In this document: one piece after another, positions 37,832 through 46,910 of the stretch
How the letters are laid out: each line of letters opens with the position of its first letter
Position numbering within the stretch: the stretch's first letter is position 1
DNA from: Lachnospiraceae bacterium
Lineage (GTDB): Bacteria > Bacillota > Clostridia > Lachnospirales > Lachnospiraceae
NCBI GenBank assembly: GCA_017469945.1
Contig: JAFUFI010000025.1
Span: 62,001 to 126,000 of the forward strand
Length of the DNA stretch: 64,000 nucleotides
Reading direction: 5' to 3'
Made by a program: the position numbers and the translations under genes
The notes under the pieces: model-generated
What the model was told of the DNA's origin: nothing
Database searches by the model: none
Seen by the model: only the letters and a program-made list of their open reading frames with translations

Positions 37832-39139
37832 TTATACAATAGCCTTAAATGCCTCATCAAGATCCTCGATGATATCATCAATGTTCTCGGTACCGATGGA
37901 GAGTCTGATGGTTCCGGGGGTAATTCCCTGGTCAAGGAGCTCCTGTTCGTTGCACTCCGAGTGGGTGGTGGATGCGGGATGGATAGCAAGGCTCTTAACA
38001 TCGGCTACATTGGCAAGGAGCGAGAAAAGCTCAAGGTTATCGATAAATGCCTGCGCTTTTTCCTGTCCTCCCTCGATCTCGAATGTGAAGATCGAGCCGC
38101 CGCCGTTAGGATAATACTTCTTGTAAAGCTCCTGCTGCGATGCATCCTTTGAAACCGAAGGGTGGTTTACCTTCTTAACCTGCGGGTGGGACTCAAGGAA
38201 CTGTACCACCTTAAGGGCATTCTCCACATGTCTTTCTACGCGGAGTGAAAGAGTCTCAAGTCCCTGTAGGAAGATAAATGCATGTACGGGAGAAAGAGTT
38301 GCTCCCTCGTCTCTTAAAAGGATCGCTCTGATGTAAGTAACAAAAGCTGCGGGTGCTGTATCTCTTGCAAATACTACGCCGTGGTAGGATACATTAGGGG
38401 TTGTAAGATGAGGGAACTTGCCGGATGCTGTCCAGTCAAACTTTCCGCCGTCTACGATCACACCACCAATGGTTGTTCCGTGACCTCCGATAAACTTTGT
38501 AGCGGAATGAACTACGATGTCTGCTCCGTACTCAATAGGTCTTACAAGATAAGGAGTTGCAAAAGTATTGTCGATAACCAATGGTATGTTATGAGCGTGT
38601 GCGATATTTGCGATCCTCTCAATATCTACTACTTCCGAATTGGGATTTCCAAGAGTCTCAATATGGATCGCTTTGGTATTTTCCTTTATAGCGCTCTCGA
38701 TCTCGTCGTAGTTAAAGGGATCTACAAAAGTAGTATCAATTCCGTAATCGGGAAGTGTATGTGCCAGCAGATTATATGTTCCGCCGTATATATTCTTAGC
38801 TGCTACGATATGGTCTCCGGCATGTGCAAGAGCCTGGAAAACATATGTAAGAGCTGCTGCTCCTGAGCTTACAGCCAGGGCTGCCACGCCACCTTCAAGT
38901 GCCGCGATCCTCTCTTCAAACACACCCTGGGTAGGATTCGTAAGTCTGCCGTAAATATTTCCAGCATCCCTGAGACCAAAACGGTCTGCAGCGTGCTTGC
39001 TGTTATGAAATACATATGAGCTCGTAAGATAGATAGGTACCGCTCTTGCATCCGTTACCGAATCGGGATGTTCCTGTCCCGCATGGAGCTGAACTGTCTC
39101 AAATTTAAAATTTCTCTCGCTTCTTGTTTTCTTTCCCAT
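37832..39139 (-). CDS. metY: O-acetylhomoserine sulfhydrylase (MetY type)
   Basis: 435 residues, the long form of the Cys/Met gamma-lyase family typical of O-acetylhomoserine aminocarboxypropyltransferase. The N-terminal FETVQLHAGQEHPDSVTDA, the PLP Lys in VVHSATKFIGGHG and the C-terminal VADVKSLAIHPASTTHSE are characteristic. It makes homocysteine directly from O-acetylhomoserine and sulfide. GGAGG precedes the start. It heads the metY-cysK-lysR unit. I saw no SAM riboswitch or T-box in its 5' region. Confidence 0.95.
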   Translation of the reverse strand: MGKKTRSERNFKFETVQLHAGQEHPDSVTDARAVPIYLTSSYVFHNSKHAADRFGLRDAGNIYGRLTNPTQGVFEERIAALEGGVAALAVSSGAAALTYVFQALAHAGDHIVAAKNIYGGTYNLLAHTLPDYGIDTTFVDPFNYDEIESAIKENTKAIHIETLGNPNSEVVDIERIANIAHAHNIPLVIDNTFATPYLVRPIEYGADIVVHSATKFIGGHGTTIGGVIVDGGKFDWTASGKFPHLTTPNVSYHGVVFARDTAPAAFVTYIRAILLRDEGATLSPVHAFIFLQGLETLSLRVERHVENALKVVQFLESHPQVKKVNHPSVSKDASQQELYKKYYPNGGGSIFTFEIEGGQEKAQAFIDNLELFSLLANVADVKSLAIHPASTTHSECNEQELLDQGITPGTIRLSIGTENIDDIIEDLDEAFKAIV

Positions 39140-39320
39140 ATCTTTGTCCTCCTTACGCCTTTCGCGTACATCTGATTTCTTTGTCGAGGCTTAACCCCTC
39201 TTTCTGAGTCTAAGATAACACAGCTATCCGTTATTGTATAATACATCAAATTTAAGGCTGGATATAGGATTTGGCTATAGCAAGACAATTTAGTATATTT
39301 ATACCGTTTTCCGGTAACCA

Positions 39321-39357
39321 AAAAGAAGAGCCTGCATTTTCAGCAGACTCCTCTTTT
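39321..39357 (-). terminator. Intrinsic terminator of the Cache-GGDEF gene
   Basis: Imperfect arms AAAAGAAGAGCCTGC and GCAGACTCCTCTTTT around a seven-base loop, 28 bases after the stop codon at 39385. The remaining region up to metY (39140-39320) holds the metY 5' region; no further element was recognised. Confidence 0.65.
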
Positions 39358-39384
39358 GATAAAAAATGTTTAACCAATGGAATT

Positions 39385-41235
39385 CTATACAAATGTTACG
39401 TAACTGCCTTCAATCTTTTTGCTTGAATAAACTCCGCTGTCGGCCTTCTTATAAAGGGATTCAAAATCCTTGATCTCGGTCTGGTCAAGGAAAGCAGCTC
39501 CTATACTTACTTCAATCTTTCTGTCGGTTATCTGAGGGATACTGATGGCGTGTACCCTCTCGATGAATCTTTCGATTATCTGGTTTGCAATCTCTCTGTC
39601 CTTCATATCATTGACAAATACCGCAAACTCATCTCCTCCGAGTCTCATCACAACATCAACGTCACGGAAGGATTTCTTTAAGCAATTTGCTATTGAGATG
39701 ATAACTTCATCTCCGACCTGATGGCCGAAAGTATCATTGATCGATTTAAAGTGGTCGGCATCAAGAATAGCAAGCATTCCGATTCCGCCGGTTTCGATTA
39801 TCTGACGGATCTTTGCCTCTCCTCCGCCTCTGTTCATAATACCCGTAAGACGGTCCGTCTCAGAGAGCCATTCAAGGTGCTCGCGCTCCCTCTTTTCCTT
39901 ATCGATAGGCTCTATCATCCAGAGGACGCTTCTTAGCTTACCGCTCTTTTTCCTGTCAACTACCGTAAATCTGCCACGGCACCATTTATTATTATTATCA
40001 AGATACTCGATACTTATTGTATCCGTATCTTCCATACGATCGTTAAGCGTCTTCAAGTCGATAAACGTAAAGAGCTTGTTTTGAGATGACTCGGCAGTAC
40101 AAGCCCACATCGTCTCTCTCATGATCCTGTGCGCTCCGACCGTCATACCCTCCTGGGAGTTTCGAAGTTCCTTACCGTCGCATCTTATCATCTGGAAGGT
40201 ATCCTCCTCCAGATTAATAAGATCCATTGTCGAGTAGATTCCGGAAATAGAATACATCTGGGAATAGTTCTTCGAAGCCTCATAGCGCTTCTTTCCGATA
40301 TCGCAAAACAGAGCGATCAGTCCCGCCCAGATAAATATAAGCACAACCACATGGATCAGATAAATACTTGCCTGACGCTTTGTCATCGTATCAATGTTGA
40401 CAGCTGTGATAACATACCAGTCGGCAGCGATCTCCTGATAAAAAGTATAATAGCTCTTTCCTTTATGCTTTATACTCATAAATCCCTCGTCGTTAAGGGA
40501 AATATCATTCATCTTATAAGCATGAAGCAGCTCTGTTTTTCCAAAAATATTGTTAAGAGTGTGGGAAGAATTTGAATCCGCAGCAATAGTTCCGTCGTCG
40601 CATATAACAATAATCTCAGCGGATGGATATTTCTTTGCCTGTCTTTCGACATACTCCTGTACCTTTCCGAGATTGAGATCGATAGCTATTACGCTTTGCC
40701 CGTCCTTAAGGAGTTTACTCATACTCATGGTAACCTTTTTGGTCTGGGAGTCCATATACGGATTAACCATAGCAACTGAGCCGTGGCTTTTTACGGCATC
40801 CGTATACCAGGGGCGGCTTTTTGGTGAATAGTCCTTATCCGGGATCCATCCTACTCCATCGACATAACTTCCCTTTACAAGACCATAAAGTCCGGTATAG
40901 TTACTGTCTATAACGTCTGAATAACTTTCGGTTTGGAGAACAATATATGACTTGATATCCTTGATGGAAGATGACTGACCGAGCATGGACTCTACACTTC
41001 TTGCGGTAAGCGATACCGCTTTCAGACAATTGTCCATATACCCGGCAATAAGATTTTCAGATTCGTCAGCAATAAGCTGCGCGCGGTCTTTGGCCTCATC
41101 GGCCACCATTGAAGTACCTATCTTGGTATCGATAACAATAAGCGCAGTAAGAAGTGTCAAAATGACACTGAGGAACACTGCATACCTGACACCAATTTTA
41201 CTTATCCATTTGAAAACTTTAAAAAAGCCTCTCAT
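39385..41235 (-). CDS. Membrane diguanylate cyclase with extracellular Cache sensor
   Basis: 616 residues. Membrane helix 1 (~17-35) and helix 2 (~297-317) enclose a dCache-type sensor (~45-290, containing the GWIPDKDYSPKSRPWY and MVNPYMDSQTKKVTMS patterns). A PAS-like linker (~330-440) leads to a GGDEF domain (~450-616). The active motif RLGGDEF is intact, and the product-inhibition site RDVD stands five residues before it, so the enzyme should make cyclic-di-GMP under feedback control. The ligand is unknown; Cache domains often bind amino or organic acids. It lies 104 bases from the flagellar rod genes, on the same strand. Confidence 0.93.
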   Translation of the reverse strand: MRGFFKVFKWISKIGVRYAVFLSVILTLLTALIVIDTKIGTSMVADEAKDRAQLIADESENLIAGYMDNCLKAVSLTARSVESMLGQSSSIKDIKSYIVLQTESYSDVIDSNYTGLYGLVKGSYVDGVGWIPDKDYSPKSRPWYTDAVKSHGSVAMVNPYMDSQTKKVTMSMSKLLKDGQSVIAIDLNLGKVQEYVERQAKKYPSAEIIVICDDGTIAADSNSSHTLNNIFGKTELLHAYKMNDISLNDEGFMSIKHKGKSYYTFYQEIAADWYVITAVNIDTMTKRQASIYLIHVVVLIFIWAGLIALFCDIGKKRYEASKNYSQMYSISGIYSTMDLINLEEDTFQMIRCDGKELRNSQEGMTVGAHRIMRETMWACTAESSQNKLFTFIDLKTLNDRMEDTDTISIEYLDNNNKWCRGRFTVVDRKKSGKLRSVLWMIEPIDKEKREREHLEWLSETDRLTGIMNRGGGEAKIRQIIETGGIGMLAILDADHFKSINDTFGHQVGDEVIISIANCLKKSFRDVDVVMRLGGDEFAVFVNDMKDREIANQIIERFIERVHAISIPQITDRKIEVSIGAAFLDQTEIKDFESLYKKADSGVYSSKKIEGSYVTFV

Positions 41236-41339
41236 GAAAACTCTCCAAGCACCTCAATCTTTTACTAAAAAGCCGTAGATAAAAATACTAGAATACAGTT
41301 TTAGTTTATAGCAAACCCCACAATAATACAAGGTTTTAT

Positions 41340-41720
41340 TCACGATTTTTCGCCATTTTGCTCAATTTGATCAGCTGTAACTCCCATATTGATCTTCATC
41401 TGGTCGTAAAGCATCTGAGCGAGCCCGAGAGACTGCTGTTCGGTGGACTGTGAAGCAATCTTTTGAATCGTAAGGTCTTTGAAATAATCAACAAGCTGAT
41501 TATCCTTTTCCTCACCAAAAACAGTAGCGGTCTTTTCCATGTTTTTATAGACCTGCTCTAAAAGATAACTCTCAAACTGCTTGCAGACATCCATAAGTTC
41601 ATCATCCGTAGCGTTCTTTCCCGCCGCTTCGGAAAGCTTTGAGGAAATAGCGGATGCGTTTGCATTTTTCGCAAGCTGTGAGTAATAGTCTGACAGATTT
41701 GCGGTAGAATTAATATCCAT
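41340..41720 (-). CDS. flgJ: FlgJ-type rod-binding protein (no muramidase domain)
   Basis: 126 residues, matching only the N-terminal rod-capping domain of FlgJ: DELMDVCKQFESYLLEQVYKNM and SLGLAQMLYDQM. The peptidoglycan-hydrolase domain of proteobacterial FlgJ is absent, as is usual in Firmicutes. It would help assemble the flagellar rod through the wall. It starts 16 bases after the flhP stop codon. Confidence 0.88.
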   Translation of the reverse strand: MDINSTANLSDYYSQLAKNANASAISSKLSEAAGKNATDDELMDVCKQFESYLLEQVYKNMEKTATVFGEEKDNQLVDYFKDLTIQKIASQSTEQQSLGLAQMLYDQMKINMGVTADQIEQNGEKS

Positions 41721-41736
41721 TGGTTTTTACCCCGCT

Positions 41737-42552
41737 TTATCTTCTAAGATTGTTAGCCTGTTCAAGCATAGTATCGGTTGTAGTGATGACTCTTGAGTTA
41801 AACTCATACGCACGCTGAGTTGTGATCATATTGACCATCTCATCCGCTACGTTAACATTGGAACCTTCAAGGTACGACTGGATCACACGGCTTCTGGGAA
41901 GGTTATTATTCGTGGCCTCGTTCAAGGGCTGTCCGCTGGCTGCTGTCTGGCTAAAGAGGCTGTCTCCCTCTCTCTTTAATCCGCCGGGATTGTTGAACTG
42001 ATATAAACCAATGGTTATACCCATCTGCTGAGGATTGTTGCTTGCATCGGGATACATAAGAGATCCGTCCTTGTCAACGGTTACAAGGCTCATCACGTAC
42101 TGTTCTCCCAGTACAATTGGTTTTCCGGTACTGTCCATAACGGGAAGTCCCTGGGAATCACAGAGCATATGTCCGTTTGTCGCAACGCTCCACTGGAAGG
42201 ATCCGTTACGAGTATAATAGGTATTTCCGTCCTCACCCCTTACGGCGAAGAATCCTTTACCGTCGATAGCAAAATCGGTACTGCTCTCGGATGCGAGGAG
42301 AGATCCCTGCTTAAAAATCGTATTTATAGCCGCATTGCGTACACCGAGTCCTACCTGTGCGCTGGTGGGCTTGGTTTCACCGTTTGCGGATGTTGTTTCT
42401 GTCTGGATTGTCTGATAGAGAAGACTCTTGAATTCGTTACTCTGGGTTTTATAACCTGTAGTATTGACGTTTGCAAGATTGTTTGCAATAGTGTCGAGAT
42501 TTGTCTGCTGCGCGATCATACCTGATGCGCCGGTCCATAAACTTCTTACCAT
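41737..42552 (-). CDS. flhP: Flagellar basal-body rod/hook protein (FlgG family, FlhP-like)
   Basis: 271 residues. N-terminal coiled-coil segment (LWTGASGMIAQQTNLDTIA, then NNLANVNTTGYK), the central DFAIDGKGFF repeat and the C-terminal SNVNVADEMVNMITTQRAYE are diagnostic for the FlgF/FlgG family. It is named FlhP after the mbl-flhO-flhP order in Bacillus subtilis, which this locus repeats. It forms part of the distal rod. It lies 31 bases after flhO. Confidence 0.93.
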   Translation of the reverse strand: MVRSLWTGASGMIAQQTNLDTIANNLANVNTTGYKTQSNEFKSLLYQTIQTETTSANGETKPTSAQVGLGVRNAAINTIFKQGSLLASESSTDFAIDGKGFFAVRGEDGNTYYTRNGSFQWSVATNGHMLCDSQGLPVMDSTGKPIVLGEQYVMSLVTVDKDGSLMYPDASNNPQQMGITIGLYQFNNPGGLKREGDSLFSQTAASGQPLNEATNNNLPRSRVIQSYLEGSNVNVADEMVNMITTQRAYEFNSRVITTTDTMLEQANNLRR

Positions 42553-42583
42553 ATGGTTACCTCACTTGTCGAAAAAGCCCGCA

Positions 42584-43360
42584 TTAGAGTCTGCCGATCT
42601 GATTAGCAGCAATGTCGAGCGTGTTATCCATGGTCTGAATGATCTTTTGGTTACTCTCATACTGTCTTGAGATCTGGATGAGATTGACCATTTCCTGTAC
42701 AACCGAAACATTGGCGGTTTCAAGGTATCCGCTGTACATTTGTCCGGTTGCCTGTGTGGTCTGCGCTCCCTCTACGGGAGTAAAGTAATTCTCACCATAT
42801 CTTGCAAGATAGTTGTAATCCGCAAAATCAGTAAGGCCGATGGTTGCAACTAAGGTTCCATCCTGAAAAATATTACCGTTTCTGTCTATTGAGGATTCTT
42901 TTGTAGTATCGATACGGATCCTCTGACTGTTAGCGTCAAGGACATAATCACCGTCGCAGTTTACAAGATATCCGTCAACATTAAGCTTAAACTCTCCGTT
43001 TCGGGTATACATTGTACTCTTCTCGCCGGTTTTGTTGGTAAATTCGACAGCGAAGAATCCTTCTCCGCCGATTGCGATATCGTATGTATTTCCGGTTACT
43101 TTAAAGGATCCCTCGGACCAGTCGATATAGTTCTCGCCGATCTTAACGCCGGGCTGCATATTGCCCTCGCGGGTAACAAGATTGTAACCAACGGTTGAAT
43201 CCTTTATCTTTACTGCAAGCACATCGTCAAAGGACTGGCTTGTTGTTCCCTCTTTTTTGAAACCAACGGTTGTAACGTTAGCCATATTGTTTGAGAGGGT
43301 ATCCATTCTGTGCTGTTCATTGAGCATACCGGTGTATGCGGTATATAAACCTTTTACCAT
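42584..43360 (-). CDS. flhO: Flagellar basal-body rod protein (FlgF/FlgG family, FlhO-like)
   Basis: 258 residues. Same architecture as its neighbour: MLNEQHRMDTLSNNMANVTT near the N-terminus, YDIAIGGEGFFAVEF in the middle and TANVSVVQEMVNLIQISRQYE at the C-terminus. The two genes are clear paralogues. FlhO with FlhP is needed for rod completion. It lies 50 bases after mreB/mbl and is presumably co-transcribed with it. Confidence 0.93.
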   Translation of the reverse strand: MVKGLYTAYTGMLNEQHRMDTLSNNMANVTTVGFKKEGTTSQSFDDVLAVKIKDSTVGYNLVTREGNMQPGVKIGENYIDWSEGSFKVTGNTYDIAIGGEGFFAVEFTNKTGEKSTMYTRNGEFKLNVDGYLVNCDGDYVLDANSQRIRIDTTKESSIDRNGNIFQDGTLVATIGLTDFADYNYLARYGENYFTPVEGAQTTQATGQMYSGYLETANVSVVQEMVNLIQISRQYESNQKIIQTMDNTLDIAANQIGRL

Positions 43361-43410
43361 ATTGGTTCCTCACAGGCGCCTGCAGCAGATAAGTCCCGGA
43401 TTTACGGGGA

Positions 43411-44409
43411 TCATCCTCTGTAGCTGGCGATAAACTCTACGTACTTTCCGGTTCCGATTGCAACAGCAGTCATAGGATCTTCAGCGGTCATAGTTGTAAT
43501 GCCGGTAGCATCGCTGATAAGCTCCTCGAGTCCGCGAAGAAGACTTCCTCCTCCGGTAAGCACGATTCCTCTGTCTTTAATATCCGCAGCAAGCTCGGGA
43601 GGTGTAACTTCAAGAACGGTCTTGATAGCTTCAACTATCTTGGATGTGGGCTCCTTGAGAGCTTCTTCCGTCTCCTCTGAAGTAACCTGAACCGTAGTAG
43701 GTAATCCGTAGCGGGCTGTATCGGTACTTCTACCGCTTACATCCATAACGTCATCCTTGTTGGGCTTAAAGCAGCATCCTACACGAATCTTAACTTCCTC
43801 GGCTGTTCTTTCACCGATAACAAGCTTGTGCTTATTCTTTAAATGGTTGATGATGGCAGTATCAAAAGAGTTTCCGGCGTACTTGATAGAAGTACTCTCA
43901 ACGGTTCCTCCGAGGGAGATAACGGCTACGTCCGTAGTACCGCCTCCGATATCAACGATCATATTTCCGCAGGGCTTTCCGATATCGATACCTGCGCCGA
44001 TAGCTGCGGCGATAGGCTCTTCGATGATGATAACTTCTCTGGCACCTGCCTGATAGGTAGCGTCCTCAACTGCCTTTTTCTCTACTTCCGTAACACGGCT
44101 GGGTACGCAGACTGCTATACGGGGTCTCTTGAAAAATCTGTGTCCGACTGCCTTCTGAAGGAAGTATTTGAGCATCTTTTCGGTAGCGTCATAGTCGGAG
44201 ATAACTCCGTCCTTGATGGGGCGTACCGCTTCAATATTTCCGGGAGTACGTCCGAGCATCAGTCTCGCGTCCTCTCCGATTGCCTTTATTTTGTTGGTAG
44301 TCTTGTCGAGCGCTACAACCGAGGGCTCTTTTAAAACTACTCCCCTGCCTTTTATATATACGAGAATACTTGCTGTTCCAAGGTCAATTCCAATATCTGT
44401 TGCCTGCAT
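43411..44409 (-). CDS. mreB: Actin-like cell-shape protein MreB/Mbl
   Basis: 332 residues from ATG 44409 (AGAGG upstream; the longer reading has no ribosome site). Actin fold motifs: phosphate 1 TDIGIDLGTASILVY, connect 1 and phosphate 2 MIVDIGGGTTDVAVIS, adenosine motif GIVLTGGGSLLRGLE. It polymerises under the membrane and guides lateral wall synthesis. The mreC and mreD genes are not next to it, and flagellar rod genes follow, as with mbl in B. subtilis, so it is best seen as an Mbl-type paralogue. Confidence 0.95.
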   Translation of the reverse strand: MQATDIGIDLGTASILVYIKGRGVVLKEPSVVALDKTTNKIKAIGEDARLMLGRTPGNIEAVRPIKDGVISDYDATEKMLKYFLQKAVGHRFFKRPRIAVCVPSRVTEVEKKAVEDATYQAGAREVIIIEEPIAAAIGAGIDIGKPCGNMIVDIGGGTTDVAVISLGGTVESTSIKYAGNSFDTAIINHLKNKHKLVIGERTAEEVKIRVGCCFKPNKDDVMDVSGRSTDTARYGLPTTVQVTSEETEEALKEPTSKIVEAIKTVLEVTPPELAADIKDRGIVLTGGGSLLRGLEELISDATGITTMTAEDPMTAVAIGTGKYVEFIASYRG

Positions 44410-44587
44410 TATTATTTCCTCTTTAAGATTATTTGCTGAGTCTTTCAAAAATGGGTACACAGACCCACATTTCATAATTATAATCTAAAAGGGCTTCTTT
44501 TCATAGAGGAAAAATATTAAAATTTCTTAGCATTATCGTATATTTTATGTATATTTCGGCATCCGCTTACAAAACTTTAGCAAATGT

Positions 44588-44621
44588 AAAAAAATAGCGG
44601 CTGCTTTTTCTTTGCAGCCGC
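44588..44621 (-). terminator. Intrinsic terminator of the EpsG unit
   Basis: Perfect 8-base arms GCGGCTGC / GCAGCCGC (44597-44604 and 44614-44621) with a nine-base loop, followed on the minus strand by TATTTTTTT. It is 16 bases past the epsG stop codon. Confidence 0.92.
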
Positions 44622-44637
44622 ATCGGTATGTCTTAAA

Positions 44638-45753
44638 TCAGATAAATGCCCAGGAAAAATAGGGAAGGATAGCTATAACCGGGTCGTATCCCTGGATAAG
44701 GAACTTAATAAAATATCCAAGGTATGCCGCGAAAACTCCGCACGTCAGGATTCTTTTAAGCACCCTGTTTTCTATCTTCATAAGTACGGTAGGCACCAGA
44801 AAGACCTGAGAAACGATCAGGTAATAGCAGACTCTGCTAAGCTCCGGAACGTAGGTCGCGCAAGTGTAAAGCAAAAGCGCAAATAAGTTCAGGTTAAAGA
44901 AGGTCTCAGCTTTTGCATCCCCCCTGATACACTTTTTGTAAAAGACAAGTGCAAGTATAAGTATTGCCGCGCACTTAGCAATATTAACCCAAGAATAGGT
45001 CGCCACATCAAGAATCTTGTCCCCTTCATAGTAGGGGTAAAAAACAAAAAGCAGCCTTCTTATGGGAATGCGTCCAAAGATAAGTAAAAGCGCAGCCGCC
45101 GGAATTATCCAGATCGTCCTCTTAGACCATTTCAAAAAGTAAGCGACGATGTAAGCAGGTATTACAAGAAGCGCCGTCATATGGAAAAAGGCAGCAAAGC
45201 AGATAATAAGGCAAAAGGGTATAAACCGGCGCTTAAACAGATACTTCATGGAGTAAATAACCAGCGCAAGCACAAAATAGTACCTGACATTACTAAAGCT
45301 CATAAAGTAAAAGCCGTTAGCCATAAAGATGAAAAAGCTAAGGACAAAGTAATCCGCCGTATCGTAGATTCCTTTTACAAAAAACAGACAGGTAAAAAAG
45401 GATATCACGGCAAAAATCGGAATATAGTTGTCGACTCCGACAATAAACTGCATTATCCTGACAAAAAGCTGAAAACCGATCTCAAAAGAAATCTTTGTAT
45501 CCGCACGGTGAATATCAAGAAACTCGTATCTGTACGTCCAATAATCGTTTCCGATCCCGTATCTTAAAGCGGATAACCCAAACAAAACAAGAAAAATACT
45601 CACAAGCATAAGCCGGTTTACGGTTTCCTGCCTTGTGGGAAGGGAAGTATTTATTTTTTTATCGCCGACATATGCGCCTTCTCTGCGATAAGCGGTATTG
45701 ACAAAATACGCAAATACAAGGCATACGGCGGTCAGAAAAAAGTACATTACCAT
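44638..45753 (-). CDS. EpsG-family polysaccharide polymerase-like membrane protein
   Basis: 371 residues with about ten hydrophobic helices. The YGIGNDYWTYRYEF motif in the first external loop and GFYFMSFSNVRYYFVLALV in the middle are typical of the EpsG family, thought to polymerise exopolysaccharide repeat units at the membrane. It starts 3 bases after the Wzz gene stop codon. With the next two genes it forms a short surface-polysaccharide group that follows uvrA without a clear gap. Confidence 0.88.
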   Translation of the reverse strand: MVMYFFLTAVCLVFAYFVNTAYRREGAYVGDKKINTSLPTRQETVNRLMLVSIFLVLFGLSALRYGIGNDYWTYRYEFLDIHRADTKISFEIGFQLFVRIMQFIVGVDNYIPIFAVISFFTCLFFVKGIYDTADYFVLSFFIFMANGFYFMSFSNVRYYFVLALVIYSMKYLFKRRFIPFCLIICFAAFFHMTALLVIPAYIVAYFLKWSKRTIWIIPAAALLLIFGRIPIRRLLFVFYPYYEGDKILDVATYSWVNIAKCAAILILALVFYKKCIRGDAKAETFFNLNLFALLLYTCATYVPELSRVCYYLIVSQVFLVPTVLMKIENRVLKRILTCGVFAAYLGYFIKFLIQGYDPVIAILPYFSWAFI

Positions 45754-45756
45754 ATC

Positions 45757-46863
45757 TTAACCCTTTTTGCCGTAGTAGGCTCTAAGCAGCCACTCATCCT
45801 CGCAAGTAACCAAAAAGGCCGTTATCTCTATATCCTGCCTTGTGAGCTGTTCAACAACTCTCTCGACTTTCTTACCGTTATGTGAAGCCGCCTTAACAAC
45901 TATAACAACAGCATCATGTTCCCTCAAACTATCGCAGAAGCCTTCTTTAAGAAAATCGCAAAAGCCGTAATAATCGCTGTCATAATTTCCGGTAAGTACT
46001 TCTCTGTAGCTTGTATCAAGAGCTTCTTTAGAAAGTCTCCTCATACTTCTGACGCTAAGGGATACGTCCTCATCTTTTGAAACAATTTCCTCTGTAAGAG
46101 TCCTTGCAGACTCGTCAAGTTCCAGAAATGCAACCTTCCTTTTATCTCCGAGTAAGTACTTGCAGTTGTCTGCAAACTCCGGCATGGATACAGCGCCGAG
46201 AGTTCTTATATGATACCTTTTTTCCAAAGTTGCGGGAAGATAAACCGATGTATCAAGGCAGGCATAAAATACCGCTATTGCAAAAAACAAAATGCACCCG
46301 ATCACAGCGCCGAAGATAAAGGCTCTTTTAACAAAGATAAGGGATATGTCCTCGATATCACCCTCATCCGCTGCGTCAACCACCTCGATGGCGGCGACTT
46401 CTTTTTTGCCTAAGGGAAATTCGCAGATAAGCTTAGAAAGAGCGCTCTCCACTTCTATTGAAAGTTCAGGATCCCCGGTAGTTGTTTTTGTATAAAGATA
46501 GCGGTAATCCGATTCGATCGTAGCGTACGTATCCGCTATGATCTCTTCCCTTGTCAGTCTTCCGGCAAACTCTTTCTCCAAAGCGTCCGTAAAGTAATCG
46601 GTATGGATAAGCTCCTGCCATGTGTAATAATTGTAATAAGCATACTCTTCATCCGCACCGTCACTGTCGAAAGTTACGTGATAAATAGTCCTTGCTCTGT
46701 ACTTATATCCGTCTTTTATTCCGAAATTGACAATACAGTATATTCCGCCTACCAAAACAGAAAAAATGACAATGGTTATCGGAAGGAGCCATATCTTTTT
46801 AAGCAGCTTTAAGAAAAACAATTTATAATTTATAGGTTCCCTTGCGTAACTTGTCTCCCACAT
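45757..46863 (-). CDS. Wzz/chain-length regulator fused to a degenerate BY-kinase-like domain
   Basis: 368 residues. Membrane helix 1 (~29-51) and helix 2 (~178-202) flank an extracytoplasmic Wzz-like region. The cytoplasmic C-terminus (~210-368) has the ending of bacterial tyrosine kinases (AVVIVVKAASHNGKKVERVV then EQLTRQDIEITAFLVT and a YYG tail), but no Walker A (GxxxxGK[ST]) or Walker A' is visible. It would thus regulate polysaccharide chain length without its own kinase activity. A stretch such as EYAYYNYYTWQ in the external part is tyrosine-rich. GAGG precedes the start. Confidence 0.82.
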   Translation of the reverse strand: MWETSYAREPINYKLFFLKLLKKIWLLPITIVIFSVLVGGIYCIVNFGIKDGYKYRARTIYHVTFDSDGADEEYAYYNYYTWQELIHTDYFTDALEKEFAGRLTREEIIADTYATIESDYRYLYTKTTTGDPELSIEVESALSKLICEFPLGKKEVAAIEVVDAADEGDIEDISLIFVKRAFIFGAVIGCILFFAIAVFYACLDTSVYLPATLEKRYHIRTLGAVSMPEFADNCKYLLGDKRKVAFLELDESARTLTEEIVSKDEDVSLSVRSMRRLSKEALDTSYREVLTGNYDSDYYGFCDFLKEGFCDSLREHDAVVIVVKAASHNGKKVERVVEQLTRQDIEITAFLVTCEDEWLLRAYYGKKG

Positions 46864-46910
46864 ATTCTTTCCTCACTCGTTTTATATACATTTACCCGTC
46901 AAAAAAACAA

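Noticed and set aside
39140..39320. Possible SAM riboswitch or T-box upstream of metY
   Set aside because: Neither the S-box core nor the T-box AGGGTGG sequence is present in this stretch.
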